Shown: piece after piece, positions 1 through 11,469 of the stretch
Numbering within the stretch: position 1 is the first letter of the stretch
Layout of the letters: each line of letters begins with the position of its first letter
Origin: Hemicordylus capensis
Taxonomy: Eukaryota > Chordata > Lepidosauria > Squamata > Cordylidae
Direction: 5' to 3'
DNA length: 64,000 bases
NCBI RefSeq assembly: GCF_027244095.1
Contig: NC_069662.1
Coordinates: 10,318,501 to 10,382,500, forward strand
Position numbers and translations under genes: made by a program
The notes under the pieces: generated by a model
Databases searched by the model: none
Told to the model about the DNA's origin: nothing
Seen by the model: the letters and a program-made list of their open reading frames with translations, nothing else

Positions 1-107
1 CTCCAGTGCGTTATGTACAGCTTTATGTACAGCTCCAGTGCTTTATGTACAAATTCCCAAAATCTGTGTTTGGATGTTAATGCAATCTCTTCATTCATTT
101 TGAACAG

Positions 108-234
108 GCACTGCCTCTTTCATTGTGTAATGACAATTGCCATCCAGGTTATAGAAGAGCAAAGAAGGAAGGGAAGCCATTTTGTTGCTATGATTGCCTT
201 CCATGTACAGAAGGGAAGATTTCAAAACAGAAGG
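108..234 (+). CDS. V2R locus 1 exon 5 (cysteine-rich domain)
   Basis: 127 bp between an AG acceptor (106-107) and a GTAAGA donor (235). It begins GCA CTG CCT and ends on the first base of a split codon. It encodes the Cys-rich linker with CNDNC and CCYDC. Confidence 0.9.
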
Positions 235-1483
235 GTAAGAGCCGTTCATTCAGGATTTTCTAATAATGACCATTGATTACAGATTTGATTTCTAAATGAA
301 GTTCCCAAGTACTTAAAAATGCATTCAGGATTGGTTCTATTTCTAAAGACATCCAGGACTGGGTGACTGTATTTGTTCTGATTCCATTGACTAGAAGATG
401 ACTGGTTTAAATTTGAATTAGAAATAGTTTCAGTTAATGGGAGCCTGGGTTCTGTATTTCTTTTCGTGCATGTTAATTACTTTATAGCAAAATGTGACAA
501 GAAAAGCAGTGTATAAGGTTTTTCTCCTCTAAAATAAAAGTAATAAACATCTTGTCCAGATCTGCACATTTTCTTTTCCAGATATGGATGACTGTGATCA
601 ATGTCCAGAAGATCATTATACAAATGATGAACAGGATTTATGCCTTCCCAAAGTGATCACTTTCTTGTCTTATGAAGAACTTTTGGGCACAATTTTGGCC
701 ATTTTTGCTCTTTCCTTGTCTTGCATCACAGTTTTTGTGCTTGGGACTTTCATGAGGTATCACAACACACCCATTGTCAAAGCCAACAACCGCAGTCTCT
801 CCTACACTCTCCTCATCTCCCTCCTGCTCTCCTTCCTTTGTGTTTTCCTCTTCATTGGTCGACCTGAGAAGATGACCTGTCTTCTTCGACAACCGGCCTT
901 CAGCATCATTTTCTCGGTTGCTATTTCTTGCATGCTGGCCAAAACCATCACAGTGATTCTAGCTTTCATGGCCAAAGAGCCAGGGTCCACTAGGAGAAGG
1001 TGGGTAGGGAAAAGACTCTCCATCTCCCTTGTCCTTTCCTGCTCTCATCTTCAAGCAGGCATTTGTGCGATATGGTTAGGAACCTCTCCTCCATTCCTGG
1101 ATTTTGACATGCAGTCCCTGACTAGGGAGATTGTAGCAGAATGTAACCAAGGGTCCGTCTTCATGTTTTATCTTGTTCTGGGCTACATGGGACTTCTGTC
1201 CATCATCAGCTTCTCTGTGGCTTTCCTTGCCAGGAAGTTGCCAGACAGCTTTAATGAAGCCAAGTTTATCACCTTCAGCATGTTGTTGTTCTGCAGTGTT
1301 TGGTTGTCTTTTGTTCCTACCTACTTGAGCACCAAAGGGAAATATATGGTGGCTGTGGAGATCTTCTCCATCTTAGCTTCTGGTGCTGGGCTACTGGCTT
1401 TTATCTTTTTCCCCAAATGCTACATCATTTTGCTGAGGCCTGAACTGAACAAAAGGGACCAGCTAGTAAAGAGAACATATTGA
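108..1483 (+). CDS. V2R vomeronasal type-2 receptor, 3' part (locus 1; exons 5-6)
   Basis: Two exons of a class C G-protein-coupled pheromone receptor expressed in vomeronasal sensory neurons. Exon 5 (108-234) gives the cysteine-rich linker with the CNDNC and CCYDC motifs. Exon 6 (582-1483) gives the whole seven-helix domain and a TGA stop. Exon 5 ends after the first base of a codon and exon 6 supplies the other two, so the frame runs through. The signal-peptide and ligand-binding exons must lie left of the window. Family signatures visible in exon 6 are [45 protein letters not shown] and [13 protein letters not shown]. No break is seen. It is the only V2R on the plus strand here and faces the minus-strand array tail to tail. 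V2R identity is firm; which orthologue it is cannot be told. Confidence 0.93.
582..1483 (+). CDS. V2R locus 1 exon 6 (seven-transmembrane domain)
   Basis: The acceptor is a pyrimidine-rich tract ending CAG at 579-581. The first codon is shared with exon 5, then comes [12 protein letters not shown]. The frame stays open for 299 residues after the split codon and ends in TGA at 1481-1483. Seven hydrophobic segments are evident. Confidence 0.93.
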
Positions 1484-1584
1484 GGATGTTTGTGTCTTTT
1501 ACTATGAGCTGTGCTAAAAAGCTTTTCTCAATTAATCTAGCTTTACTATTATGTCATATGGAATGACCTGTCGACCTCATACCT

Positions 1585-1675
1585 CCAATTTTATTGTGAA
1601 CCACCCAGAGACGTAAGTTTTGGTGTGGTATAGAAATTTGTCAAACAAACAAACCAATAAAATAAAATAAATTTT
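1585..1675 (+). repeat. LINE-like 3' tail (CR1/L2 type)
   Basis: It carries the motif of a T-rich run, then 'gtgaaccacccagagacgta', then a '(g)gtatagaaat' block and an A-rich tail. The same tail follows a recognisable LINE C-terminus at 36486-36870, which supports the assignment. It sits in the probable 3' UTR of locus 1. Confidence 0.6.
1656..1661 (+). promoter_or_regulatory. Candidate polyadenylation signal of V2R locus 1
   Basis: AATAAA lies about 170 bp after the stop codon, inside the A-rich tail of a LINE-like repeat that could have supplied it. Placement is plausible, but use is not shown by sequence. Confidence 0.35.
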
Positions 1676-2024
1676 CTGTCATTGTTTCTCATTATTACAT
1701 TTTGATGACAATGGGTGTAAGCTCTTTGGATGCTTCCCGACAAGGCTGTATGACACTTGCTTTCATAATCAAAAAACCTGGCCTGTAATGGAATACACTT
1801 TTGTCCTTTGCTCTTCTGTGAGTTTCCCCCAGAAACAGAGTTGCAAAGAGTATTGCAACTTGATATTTTCTGTTACCAATTTCTTTTGACACCTCAATGG
1901 GAGGCTATCAGCTATTTTACCATTGCAAAGCTTAACAAAAACAAATGGTGGGGTTGTTAAGTTGATAATACAAAAGAGTGAGAAATGTTTTTGTATCCAG
2001 ACCCCAATAACAGACAAGACACAT

Positions 2025-2095
2025 GCAAAACCGCCCTGAGACCTTGGGTTAGGGCGGTATAAAAATGTGCTAAATAAATAAATAAAAATGATGAA
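2025..2095 (+). repeat. SINE/LINE 3' tail fragment
   Basis: A short segment with 'accgccctgagaccttgg', 'agggcggtataaaaa' and an AAATAAATA tail, typical of reptile retroposon 3' ends. No 5' part is seen. Confidence 0.55.
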
Positions 2096-2173
2096 TCACA
2101 AAATGATGAATCACATGCAGTGACTCACAGGCTTCACTTTATTAACTATCTACAAGAACTACAGTGGCATAAC

Positions 2174-2405
2174 ATAACAGAGCCAGTGTGGTATAGTGGT
2201 TAGAGTGCTAGACTAGGCCCAGGGAGACTAGGGTTCAAATCCCCATTCAGCCATGATTCTTGCTGGGTGACTCTGGGCCAGTCACTTCTCTCTCAGCCTA
2301 ACCTACATCACAGGGTTGTTGTGAAGAGAAACTTAAATATGTAGTACACCGCTCTGGGCTCCTTGGAGGAAGAGCGGGATATAAAATATAAAAAGATAAA
2401 TAAAA
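2174..2405 (+). repeat. tRNA-derived SINE
   Basis: The head is tRNA-like, with an A-box-like TGGTATAGTGGTTAGAG and a B-box GGTTCAAATCC at the expected spacing. A body follows ('ctgggccagtcacttctctc') and then a tail with 'gagcgggatataaaatat' and A-rich repeats. This is the Sauria-type SINE plan. It is a retroposon, not a functional tRNA gene: no acceptor stem closes and the sequence continues into a SINE body. Confidence 0.82.
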
Positions 2406-3700
2406 TAAAATAATTTAGAATGCGGGTAATACCAATAACTCCACAGGGTAATTAGCCTCATACGTGATGACTTCCTTCCCCACTGTTGGGCAATACAACT
2501 GAGCTTGAAATCCATTAGAAATCTCATGACTGCTCAGACTTCTTCAAAGCCACACAGCTTGCTAAGTCGAGGGAGGGTTGCCTGAGTAATTCCTCTTCCT
2601 GAGCCCCAAAGCTCAACCCCTAACCAAACAAATCCCCAAAGGGGTTCCATTGCCAGACACCCTCCAAAACCCTGTGGGCTTTTCCATGGAGTTCCCCTTT
2701 CACCCTAAAAATGCCTCTGCTTGAAGACAAGTAGTTTAACTTAATCCCCTATACCTGCACTGACCTACCAGTGTTCCTGGGATTTCACTACTTACTGCCA
2801 TCACCATTAACGTCACCAGTGCCCACAGTATAGTAAAAAATAGCCACTATAAGCCAAAAAGGTGGAGATTTAAAAATTCTTACTTGGTCCTAGATATGAC
2901 CAGCTAAGGACTCTCTGAGTAGGTGCTAAGCTAACATTGGACTGTGAAGGACAAGAGATTCAAAGGCAACTGCTGTGCTTCCTGTCAGTTGGTCATTTCA
3001 TCTCAGGACAGCATCTCAAACATGTCTAACCTCTGCATGAGGTTGGGTGCAACCTGCCCACCCCACACCATATTGGGAGCTAGGGTAGGAGAGGCATTCC
3101 ACCTATTAATTGGTATTTCCATGTAAATTTTAGTGTATTCCACTTCTGAAAACGCAATTCCAGTTTGTGCTATGTTAAAAAAATTATGCCATCTCTAGAA
3201 ATACAGAACTTGCAAAACTGGTCCTTCTTTTGTGGTTAAGTTTTCTTTCTTGGGGATTCCATTTTCTGCTGGTTTTTCTTCTTGTGGGTAACTACAAGTA
3301 TATGTCTCTTGGTTCCTCTGGGCAAAGTTCAGGCAACGCTCCTGTTGAGATGTGATGAATGTGTTTTATTTGGCATTTCAACAGCAGCCCATAGCTCAGT
3401 AGGTGATTATCTGAGCTGTAACTATCAAATTAACAATGATTACTACTACTTCTCCCAAGAGAGTTTCAGTGGCCACACACAAAACATCTAAGCAATATTG
3501 AATGATGCTATGAATATATGGCTCATGCCACTCAGAGCTGTTATTAGGGAAAGACAGGGCTCTGTCAGGCTGTTCACGAATACTTCACACTGTACAGTCT
3601 TGAATTCCTATCAATCAGATGGGTGATCATTCAACTCAAATTGTGCTAATCCCCAACATAAAAATGGCTACCAAGCAACCTGCGAACTGAATGATTGAAT
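2406..3700. other. Intergenic, no feature recognised
   Basis: No receptor exon, repeat motif or long plausible reading frame was recognised. The short open frames present lack family motifs. Confidence 0.5.
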
Positions 3701-3892
3701 GAGTGAGTGAATGAATGAATGATGTCCTACCGAGCTGCACACACAGATTCCCCAATCTTCCTCCCACCTAATTATTTGCTCACATAGAAGTAACAATTGG
3801 GAGAATGCACAGCTCTCAAACTGGTCAGGGCACTTGTCCTACGTAGTTCGTGGTTGTGTGAACTTCCTTATTGTCTTTCACCAGTGGTAGCA
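3701..3892 (+). repeat. Direct repeat, copy 1 (about 190 bp)
   Basis: It starts in a (TGAA)n tract and runs through 'gtcctaccgagctgca' to 'gtctttcaccagtggtagc'. A second copy in the same orientation begins near 5255. The pair brackets about 1.4 kb that includes the repeat at 4140-4815. Confidence 0.75.
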
Positions 3893-4139
3893 AAGTGTAA
3901 CGGATCACCCCTGATGCTGAGCCTTGGGAGACGGTTCAAAATAGCACATGTTTTCCAGCTGTCCGGTGCTTTCTCTCACTTTAGAGGGCACTTCGACTTT
4001 CACTTTTGACTTTTCAAACATTCTCTGCACACTTCTGTGATCTCCCCCTGATAAAGAGTTGAATCAGTCTGACAGCTTCACTCCTTCTCAACCAATTGGG
4101 GCTGCATGCTCATGTGACCAGAACGATCTTGGATAAAGA

Positions 4140-4815
4140 GTTAGAACATAAGAACAGCCTTGCTGGATCAGGCCCAAGGCCCATCTAGTCCAGTTTCCTG
4201 TTTTGCACAGTGGCCCACCAGATGCCCCTGGGAAGCCCACAGGCAAGAGCTGAGAGCATGCCCTCTCTCCTACTGCTACTCCCCTGCAACTGGTATTTAG
4301 AGGCATCATGCCTCTGAGGCTGGAGGGGGCCTATAGCCACCAGACTAGTAGCCATTGATAGACCTGTCCTCCATGAATGTATCTAAACCCCCTCTTAACG
4401 CTATCCAGGCTATTGGCTGTCACCATAACTAGAGGCAGAGAATTATGTGTTTTGTGAAAACATAATTCCTTTTGTCACTCCTAATTGTTTTGGCAAACAG
4501 TTTCATGGGATGACCACTGGTTCTAGTGTTGTGAGAAAGGGAGGAAAATTACTCTTTGTCCACTCTATTTCCCTATATCATGTCTCCCTGTAGCCACCTC
4601 TTTTCCAGACTAAAGAGTCCCGGATGCTGTAGCCTTGCCTAATAAGGAAGCTGCTCCCGGCCCCTGATCATCTTGACCGGCCTCTTACGGACCTTTTCCA
4701 GTTCTCCAATGTCCTTCTTAAAATATGGCATCCAGAACTGTCCCCAGCAGTGTTGTTGTGGCTACCCTTGCCAAGGTTGGCCCAGCATTATGTGCCCCAA
4801 AGGCACAGCTCAGGC
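4140..4815 (+). repeat. Interspersed repeat, unclassified reptile type
   Basis: It begins 'agaacataagaacagcc' and continues with 'tgctggatcaggcccaagg', 'ccatctagtccag' and 'tctaaaccccctcttaacgc'. I recognise it as a widely dispersed reptile repeat by its wording but cannot assign a class. No coding motif is seen. Confidence 0.6.
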
Positions 4816-5208
4816 CACGATCTGACCCTGCTATATTGAGAGACCAATCAATACCTGGACTGTGAGTCAATTGTGCCAAGTATGAGAAACCGATTGAAAC
4901 GTGTTTGTTTCTTGCTCAAGGATTTAGACCTTGATGGGAGCAGAAGAGGACGAGTTCGTATACTCTTTCCCTGGCCTTGTTATGTTCATGCATCTTTTCT
5001 TTGCCAAATGTAATCCTGATATCTGCTTCTGAAATGGTGTATATAAAAAACAAATCATATTAAGAAGGCTTTGGGGGGGACACACATAGATAATTGCACC
5101 TACATACTTTACGGGTGTACTGTACTTAAGGATAATTTTCTTGTATGTCAAACCATTTTCTGGGACCAAAGGCACCTCAGGTCTGCTTATACAGGTCTGC
5201 TTTAAACT

Positions 5209-5256
5209 GTTTTGAGATTATTTTAATGAAAAGTGGTATATAAACTGAACAATGAA
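5209..5256 (+). repeat. Retroposon 3' tail fragment
   Basis: 'gagattattttaatgaaaa' followed by 'gtggtatataaact' and a (TGAA)n tail, the same plan as the tail at 63800-63965. Confidence 0.5.
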
Positions 5257-5449
5257 TGAATGAATGAATGAATGAAGTCCTACTGAGCTGCAGCTTCACA
5301 CACAGACTCCCCAATCCTCCTGCCTAGTTCTTTGCTCACATAGAGGCAACAATTGGGAGAATGCACAGCTCTCAAACTGGTTAGGAAACTAGTCCTACTC
5401 AGTTCGTGGTTGTGTGAACTGCCTTATTGTCTTTCACCAGTGGTAGCCA
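5255..5449 (+). repeat. Direct repeat, copy 2 (about 190 bp)
   Basis: Matches 3701-3892 in order and orientation: (TGAA)n, 'gagctgca', 'ttgctcacatag', 'caattgggagaatgcacag', 'cagttcgtggttgtgtgaac', 'ctttcaccagtggtagcc'. A few substitutions and small indels separate the copies. Confidence 0.75.
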
Positions 5450-5621
5450 GCTTTCTGGCTAGCCCGCAATCATAGAGAGGGTGGCCCAGACCTTCCCAAA
5501 GATGTGGTAGCTCTATTCACTCCACAGTTCTTGATGGCTGCCTCTTGGCCAATGTGCCACATTCCCGCCATCCTCAACTCTCTTCCCTATTCTGCCTGGC
5601 AAAACTGATGGTTAGTAAATT

Positions 5622-5706
5622 AAAGTGTGCCGTCGAGTCGATGTCGACTCCTGGTGACCACATAGCCCTGTAGTTGACCTTGGTTACTGAGTTTTAAAAT
5701 ATGCAC
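5622..5706 (+). repeat. Interspersed repeat fragment ('gtgccgtcgagtcgatg' type)
   Basis: Contains 'gtgccgtcgagtcgatgtcg' followed by 'actcctggtgaccaca' and 'gccctgtagttg', a block common in reptile genomes. Fragment only; class not certain. Confidence 0.55.
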
Positions 5707-7460
5707 AACCCTTTCGGCTATTCCTGGCTTTCTGTCACTGTCAGGGGGGACTGGATGGCTGTGCCCCCCCCAGAAGACAGATGCACATGTCTCACTCCTC
5801 CATTCCATTCAGAAACACAGGTGCACACAACATAGTGCTGCACTGCAATACCACACCCCTGCAGGCTCCCCTCTAATCAATTGCAGAGCTCCACAAAAAT
5901 CCATTTGTACTTTTGTCCCTAACACAACCATGCCCTTCACAGGACTACCCATCCCTTTTTCCCTCCCACACCCAACATAAGCAGCCTGGCATAGGAAAGG
6001 TACTACCTGCTGTACAGGTGCGCATCAACAGCAGTCACCGTTGCCAGGGTCCAAGGCAGATGGAAGGTGGTAAGCATGGGATGTCAATGTACCCACAGCA
6101 AGGCCTCTCTTTCCCAGGAGCAGAACAGAAGACTTGCTGCTGCTAGAAGCCAGGGGCACAGGTGGATCTTGCTGTGCTCCCCCTGCAGCATCTCCTAATC
6201 AGTATTCTGTTGTCAAAGTGCTACCTGGCCAAAGTGAGGCAACTGAATTACAGTGAGCTGCTGCCATGGGGGTGAGCAGTTTAATTCACTCTACATTGGA
6301 GTGCATCTGGGCATTGGTGAAAAGACCACAATGGGGGAGGATGCCCCCTTCACACAGCCGCCACACCACCCATTGTCCTCCACATGCATGAACCTCACAA
6401 TTGTGAAGAAGGTTGCTTATTAACTTCTGAACCAGTGGGGATGCTTGGATGAGGGGCTTGATGTGTGAGAGGAACCTTGTCCTGGTCCAAGGATAGGGCA
6501 CAGATGTTGAGCGAGGGGCCTTCCAAGGCTGCACTTAACCATGCTTATGCCCCCACCTTCTTCCTCCTTACAAGCACTTGATGAATCTGTCATTGATACC
6601 CACACCAGTTCTCCTTGGCTGTATCTACTGCCCTGCAGCTGTCACTTTGTTTTATGTGCTCTAGTGCACTATCAGGATGGTTGCATGGTGGTTGGTGTTC
6701 TGGGGTGGGGGGCAATGTGGGGTGTGCTGCCCAAAATGGGTGATGGTGTGGGTGTGCTAATCCCATGTTTGGGAGTGTGTGAGGGGGTTGAACTTCTGGG
6801 GGCCTTGCAGCTCCCAATCCCCGCAGCCCCTGCCATCTCCATGGGACCAAAGTGGGGTGGAGACCTCCCCACTTGGGACCAGAGTGGGGTGGAGGGGTGC
6901 ACGTGTAAGGTGCATTAGGCCATAGTGCAAGGGGGCCTGGCACAGCCACACTCATGCCTGGACTGTCCAGAGGCAAAAGGGAAAGCAGGAGAAACAGAGG
7001 AGATGTCCATGAACAGGCCATTGCTTCCCAAGAACAGGGAAGTGGGGATTCTGAAGAAACCCCCACCCAATCTCCCCCATCATGTAGGCTTGACATTGCA
7101 CCTCTGAGTATGTGCCCCAGAGCAGGATGTTGCCATGTAGCAGGCATATCGTCACCCCACCTTGTGTTTTGAAGCTACTCAACTTTAGATATAGACCCCC
7201 CCAGAAGTTTGCAAACCCAGAAATCTAAAGCTTTCAAGCCTGCACAGAGTTTCCATAGCAATGCCCACACCCACTTATTAAAAATCCCGGGGTTTGTTGT
7301 TCTCCTCTCAAAAGTTAACAAAGAGGATGCTGTCTCTGTGTTCCTTTGAATAAAGTCTGTTCCTTTGTTCTTAAAACTGTTCACTTTTATCATACAGCGC
7401 CCAAATCCATTGCCAGCGGCCAAAGGGAAAGGGGGTTCCTGTCCATATCAATAGGGGGCA
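5707..7460. other. Intergenic; possible flank of the Harbinger relic, no gene recognised
   Basis: GC-rich sequence with several overlapping open frames on both strands (for example 6590-7147, minus). Their products are low-complexity Pro/His/Gly-rich strings without domains. It may be the 5' non-coding or second-ORF part of the Harbinger element to the right, but no motif proves this. Confidence 0.3.
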
Positions 7461-7464
7461 GCAC

Positions 7465-7560
7465 TGATAAAATTTATTTTATTTATTGTTAAATTTATAT
7501 ACCACCTTTCATTAAAACAATCCCATAAAATGTATGCCAATGACAGCATACAAGGTTTTT
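7465..7560 (-). repeat. LINE-like tail, minus strand
   Basis: 'aaatttatataccaccttt' plus 'cattaaaacaatccc', the reverse of a LINE 3' tail. A fuller copy lies at 53682-54125. Confidence 0.55.
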
Positions 7561-8349
7561 TAGGGCACCCCAGAAGGTATCAAAGAAGAAGCATGGACCT
7601 GCCAACAATATCCTGAAGGGATTCTTGGGGAAAACAGAAAAGGGAGGCAGGCTTGAACCTTCCACCTATCAAGGTTACAGAGGCTCCCCTGCCAAGGAGA
7701 GAATCTAAGTCTGTTTTTTAATTTGGTGCATGGGGGAGAAAGGGGGCCCACAGACAGCCAATGACAAGAGGGTCTGCAACCTCCAAAAACCAAGTAGGGT
7801 ACGCAGGAAGGGTGCCAAAAATGCATCTTATGGTTACAAAGCTGGAAGGAGGCTGTGGAGCAGCTGTCCGAATCCAGATGCAGCTGTCCAAAACCATGCC
7901 CCAGACAGGGCACAAAGAATAGAAGTCCCCTCCCACCATGGAACACGGCCCCTTTGTTCCTGGGGCTGAGTGAGTTAGGTGGGTGGGCAATCCCTTCCAT
8001 CACCACCTCTCTGGATATCTCGAGCAGGTGGCATGCAAAACTGAAGCTGCCATGAGGGCATGCACCATCCTTTGACCTCCCACACAGCAAGAGAGTAAAA
8101 GCTTTGCCATGGTGGGCACAGCACCCAGCATCACAGTCCACACCATGGTGCAGATGGTCTTCCATACCTTGGAGGAGGAAGCAAGACACAGAGCCCAGCA
8201 AAGGAGTTGCTTGCTGTGGGTACTGCGGCATTTGGGGCATGTGGGTGCAGCAACTGCCCATGGAGAGGCTGCAAGGTTCTTCATGGTCTCCAGGAGATCT
8301 GAGGAACTCACAGCGCACTCCAGGGCAGCCGTCGAAACAGCCCAGAGAC

Positions 8350-9600
8350 ATGCATGGCTCTCACCACTGCTTCCCATGCCCTGCAGGAAAATTGGGCAGC
8401 GGAAAGGAAGTGGGTTCTTCCAAGGTACTACAGACCCTGGAGGTCGATGGAGGATGTGGATGAGTGGGATGATGAGTGCTTTCAGGGCAGCTTCAGGATG
8501 TCTGGGGAGACCTTTTACTTCCTGGCAAGCGAGATGGAGCCCATGCTCTGCTGGCAGGACACCGTGATGTGCCACACAAGTAGCTTTCCATAACTATTTA
8601 CAAGCTGGACTCCAATGTGAACTACCTGGCCTTGAGCAACCTGTTTGCAGTTGGCACATCCATTATTTATTATTTTTATTTATTTATTCGATTTCTATAC
8701 CACCCTTCCAAAAATGGCTCAGGGCAGTTTACACAGAGAAATAATAAATAAATAAGATGGATCCCTGTCCCCAAAGGCCTCACAGTCTAAAAAAGACTGC
8801 GAGATAGTCTAAGAAGTGGTGGACAACTTGGTGGAAATGTTCCTGGAGGTTGTGTTCCGCATGAGCAACCCACTGGTAGTGACATTGGGGTTCCCGGTAA
8901 GGGGTTTCTGGGCATCATGGGGTTTATAGACAGGACACACATGGAGATTTTAGAGCCCCACCCGATAACACTATGAGTGGGTGGGAGATTACACCATGAC
9001 ACTGCAAGTGTGGTAGACTCAAGAGGCTGGTTCATGGACATATGCAGGGTTGTCAGGCAGAAGCTATGACATGGCCATTTTCTGGACCTCCCCACTTGCC
9101 TCCAAGCTCCGCAGTGATACTAGTTGAACTTTGCTCCTGTGGAGGTAGGTAGGGTGAGATCGGTGATATTCAGGGACCAGAGATAGCCTGTAGGAGTGGA
9201 TGGTCACCCGCTATGGTGCACCCAGAGATGCCCTGGAGAGGTACTTCAACTTCAAGTGAAGCAGCAGGATCGTGGTGGAGCAGGCATTTTGGAGGCTGAA
9301 GGCCCTGTGGTGCACCTTCTACACCTTGCTAGATGTGGAGGAGGATCTTGCGCCCAAGGTGTTCATGGCCTGCTGCATTCCTTCACTACATATGTAAGTC
9401 AAGGGGAGACATCCTGCTGGACCCAGCCTCATCGTGAGGGGAGTGATGGAGGGGAGCCCGGCATAGATGGAGATGCTCTACTGGTGGATCCCACAGCCCC
9501 ACTCCTGTGTCGGTATATGGGTCCCCAGTTTCAGAGAACAGAAGGTGCAAAGGGAGAGGAAGCCAAGTTATTTGGCAATCATGAAGAGGGGAATGGCTCC
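8350..9600 (+). mobile_element. PIF/Harbinger transposase relic
   Basis: Pieces of a HARBI1-like DDE transposase in order, in different frames. 8386-8570 reads ENWAAERKW, then WDDECFQGSFRMSGETFYFL, the N-terminal family block. 8595-8662 reads IYKLDSNVNYLALSNLFAVG, matching the 'LA...Y..V...F.VG.S' block. 8811-8955 reads VVDNLVEMFLEV, then GIMGFIDRTHM, which keeps the first catalytic Asp. 9007-9095 reads VVDSRGWFMDI, then SYDMAIFW. 9240-9395 reads RIVVEQAFWRLKALWCTFY, then FMACCILHYICK, the C-terminal block. At least one frameshift (near 8575-8600), a LINE/SINE-like insertion (8668-8800) and loss of the middle DDE part make it non-functional. Terminal repeats were not found, so the outer limits are approximate. 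Confidence 0.8.
8668..8800 (-). repeat. Short interspersed repeat inserted in the Harbinger relic
   Basis: 'tttatttattcgatttctat' then 'accacccttccaaaaatgg', 'gggcagtttacacagag' and 'ccaaaggcctcacagtct'. It belongs to the family also seen at 11040, 24470, 26573, 37044 and 40495. It splits the transposase between the 'VGTS' and 'VVDNL' blocks. Orientation is tentative. Confidence 0.65.
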
Positions 9601-9874
9601 CCTCCCCTGGGCTCCCCACCCCAATGCCACTGGCATCCAGCAAATAGGACATCAGACAACAAAGCTAGAGTGAGCCAAGCACGGTCAACACTCTCCCTTT
9701 TGAATCTTGGACAATGGCGTCTGCCTCGACTACATGCTGATGCCCTGCCATCAGTCCAGCAATGTGAACTGCGCATGCGTCTCTGGGATACGGCCCCAGT
9801 GGCCGAGGAGCAGGAAGGGGTCACCCTTCCCTGAAACCATAGGTTGTTGAACCACGGTTGGACAAATGTCTGCT

Positions 9875-10110
9875 ATACAAATAGCAATAGCAATAGCAAT
9901 AGCACTTACATTTATATACCGCTCTATAGCCGGAGCTCTCTAAGCGGTTTACAATGATTTAGCATATTGCCCCCAACATTCTGGGTACTCATTTGACCGA
10001 CCTCGGAAGGATGGAAGGCTGAGTCAACCTTGAGCCCCTGGTCAGGATCGAACTTGTAACCTTCTGGTTACAGGGCGGCAGTTTTACCACTGCGCCACCA
10101 GGGGCTCACT
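9875..10110 (-). repeat. tRNA-derived SINE, minus strand
   Basis: Read on the minus strand it starts 'gagcccctggtggcgcagtg', with an A-box-like region and the B-box GGTTCGATCC analogue. The body has 'ccgaggtcggtcaaatgagt', and the tail 'gtaaaccgcttagagagc' ends in a CTATTG repeat. It differs from the SINE at 2174, so two SINE lineages are present. Confidence 0.8.
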
Positions 10111-10457
10111 GGTTTCACGATTTCTAATTGAAACCATGGGTTTGTCTACCTCTGGTTTCACATTACGTGTGAATGCAGACAATATTTCATTAACGGTCTA
10201 AAAATAGAACAAACAAACAAACAAATAAATAAATAAATTAACTGAACGTCTTCTCCAATATTACAAGTGATGTGTCTGTCTAGCTAGGCTATATAGTAAT
10301 GCTTTTTTGTTACCATTGTTTGGTCAAGGAAGTTGCTATTCACATTCTCTTAGCATATACAGCCATCATTACCAGTGAATCGTGAACAACTGCTTTTGAA
10401 AAGAACGGGAAATTTGAGGCTCACAGCCAACATACTGATAAATCTAACAGCTCTTAC

Positions 10458-10584
10458 CATTCTCATCCGAAATCTTCCCTTTTGGACATGTAAGACAATT
10501 ATAGCAGCAAAATGGTTTCCCTTCTTCCTTTGCTTTTCTGTAACCTGGATGGCAATTGTCATTACATATAGAAAGAGGAAGAGC
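10458..10584 (-). pseudogene. V2R locus 2 relic, exon 5 (cysteine-rich)
   Basis: A 127-bp exon with an intact acceptor (CAG at 10585-10587) and GTAAGAG donor. It reads LPLSICNDNC, then [11 protein letters not shown], with no break. No seven-transmembrane exon follows on the minus strand before locus 1 begins, so this receptor lost its 3' end. Confidence 0.85.
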
Positions 10585-11039
10585 CTGTCCAGAAATAAAA
10601 GGGATACTATTTTAACATTTAAAAAGTATATTTCGAGAGCTTGTATCCCATAGGTTGACTTGCATGTAAGAAATGATTATATTTATAATAAAAAGCTGTT
10701 TTGGCCCCACTGATTGACTGACATGAAACTCTCAGACAAAACCACTAAAGTTAGAGATAGGCTGTTTTGGTAGGTAGGTTCCAGATCTCTCCCAGACCAC
10801 CAAATAAAATAAATAATAATAAAAAAAAATTGCAAAGCCCCAGAAAAATTCATTACTTTCTGGGGGAAAGTGAACAAACACTCCCATTGAAACAATGGGG
10901 AAATAGACCTGATTGAGATCCACAAAGACTACAGTCACAGATGCCCTCTGGAGGCCAGCTTAAAATCTCTTTTTAGTATACATCTATAAAACAAAGATGC
11001 TTGGACCTCACTGACTGACATAAAACTCCCAGATGACTA

Positions 11040-11310
11040 CTACTATTACAAAAATTTATATACTGCTTTTCAACAAAAATTATAAAGTGATTTACATAGG
11101 GAAATAATAACTAAATAAATTAGATGGCTCCCTGTTCCCAAAGGGCTCACAATCTTTTTTAAAAAACAACAACAACAAGAGATATACCCTCAATAATCAC
11201 TGAGGGGATACTTTGCTATAGATGGATAGGGCCACTTGACCTCCCACTGCTATATAAAGAGAATTACAATTTTAACAAAGGTGCCCCTTTGCCCAGTTAG
11301 CAGGGAACCA
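11040..11310 (-). repeat. Short interspersed repeat (same family as 26573-26812)
   Basis: 'aaatttatatactgctttt', 'caacaaaaatt', 'agggctcacaatctt' and 'ggatagggccacttgac', ending near 'gcccagttagcaggg'. Orientation is tentative. Confidence 0.65.
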
Positions 11311-11469
11311 AACCACATTTATAAAGACTACCTGTCATTTTTTGCAGATACATTTCAGACCTCATCTAGAATACAAAAATAAAAATCTAAAAGACAAATT
11401 TCATTAATGCCCTGAAAATGCAGAAAAACTGTCCCATTGCAAAGCATGGATAGTCAAACCTCATAGGGT

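Noticed and set aside
6590-7147. 185-residue minus-strand open frame, with overlapping frames on both strands
   Set aside because: The product is a low-complexity Pro/His-rich string in a GC-rich region; no domain, no splice context, several frames equally open.
7560-8351. 263-residue minus-strand open frame
   Set aside because: Lies opposite and upstream of the Harbinger relic; no family motif. Best explained as chance in a GC-rich stretch.
8000-8575. 191-residue minus-strand frame
   Set aside because: Shadow of the plus-strand transposase blocks.
2174-10110. tRNA genes suggested by B-box words at about 2230 and 10050
   Set aside because: Both continue into SINE bodies and tails and lack a closed acceptor stem; they are retroposons.
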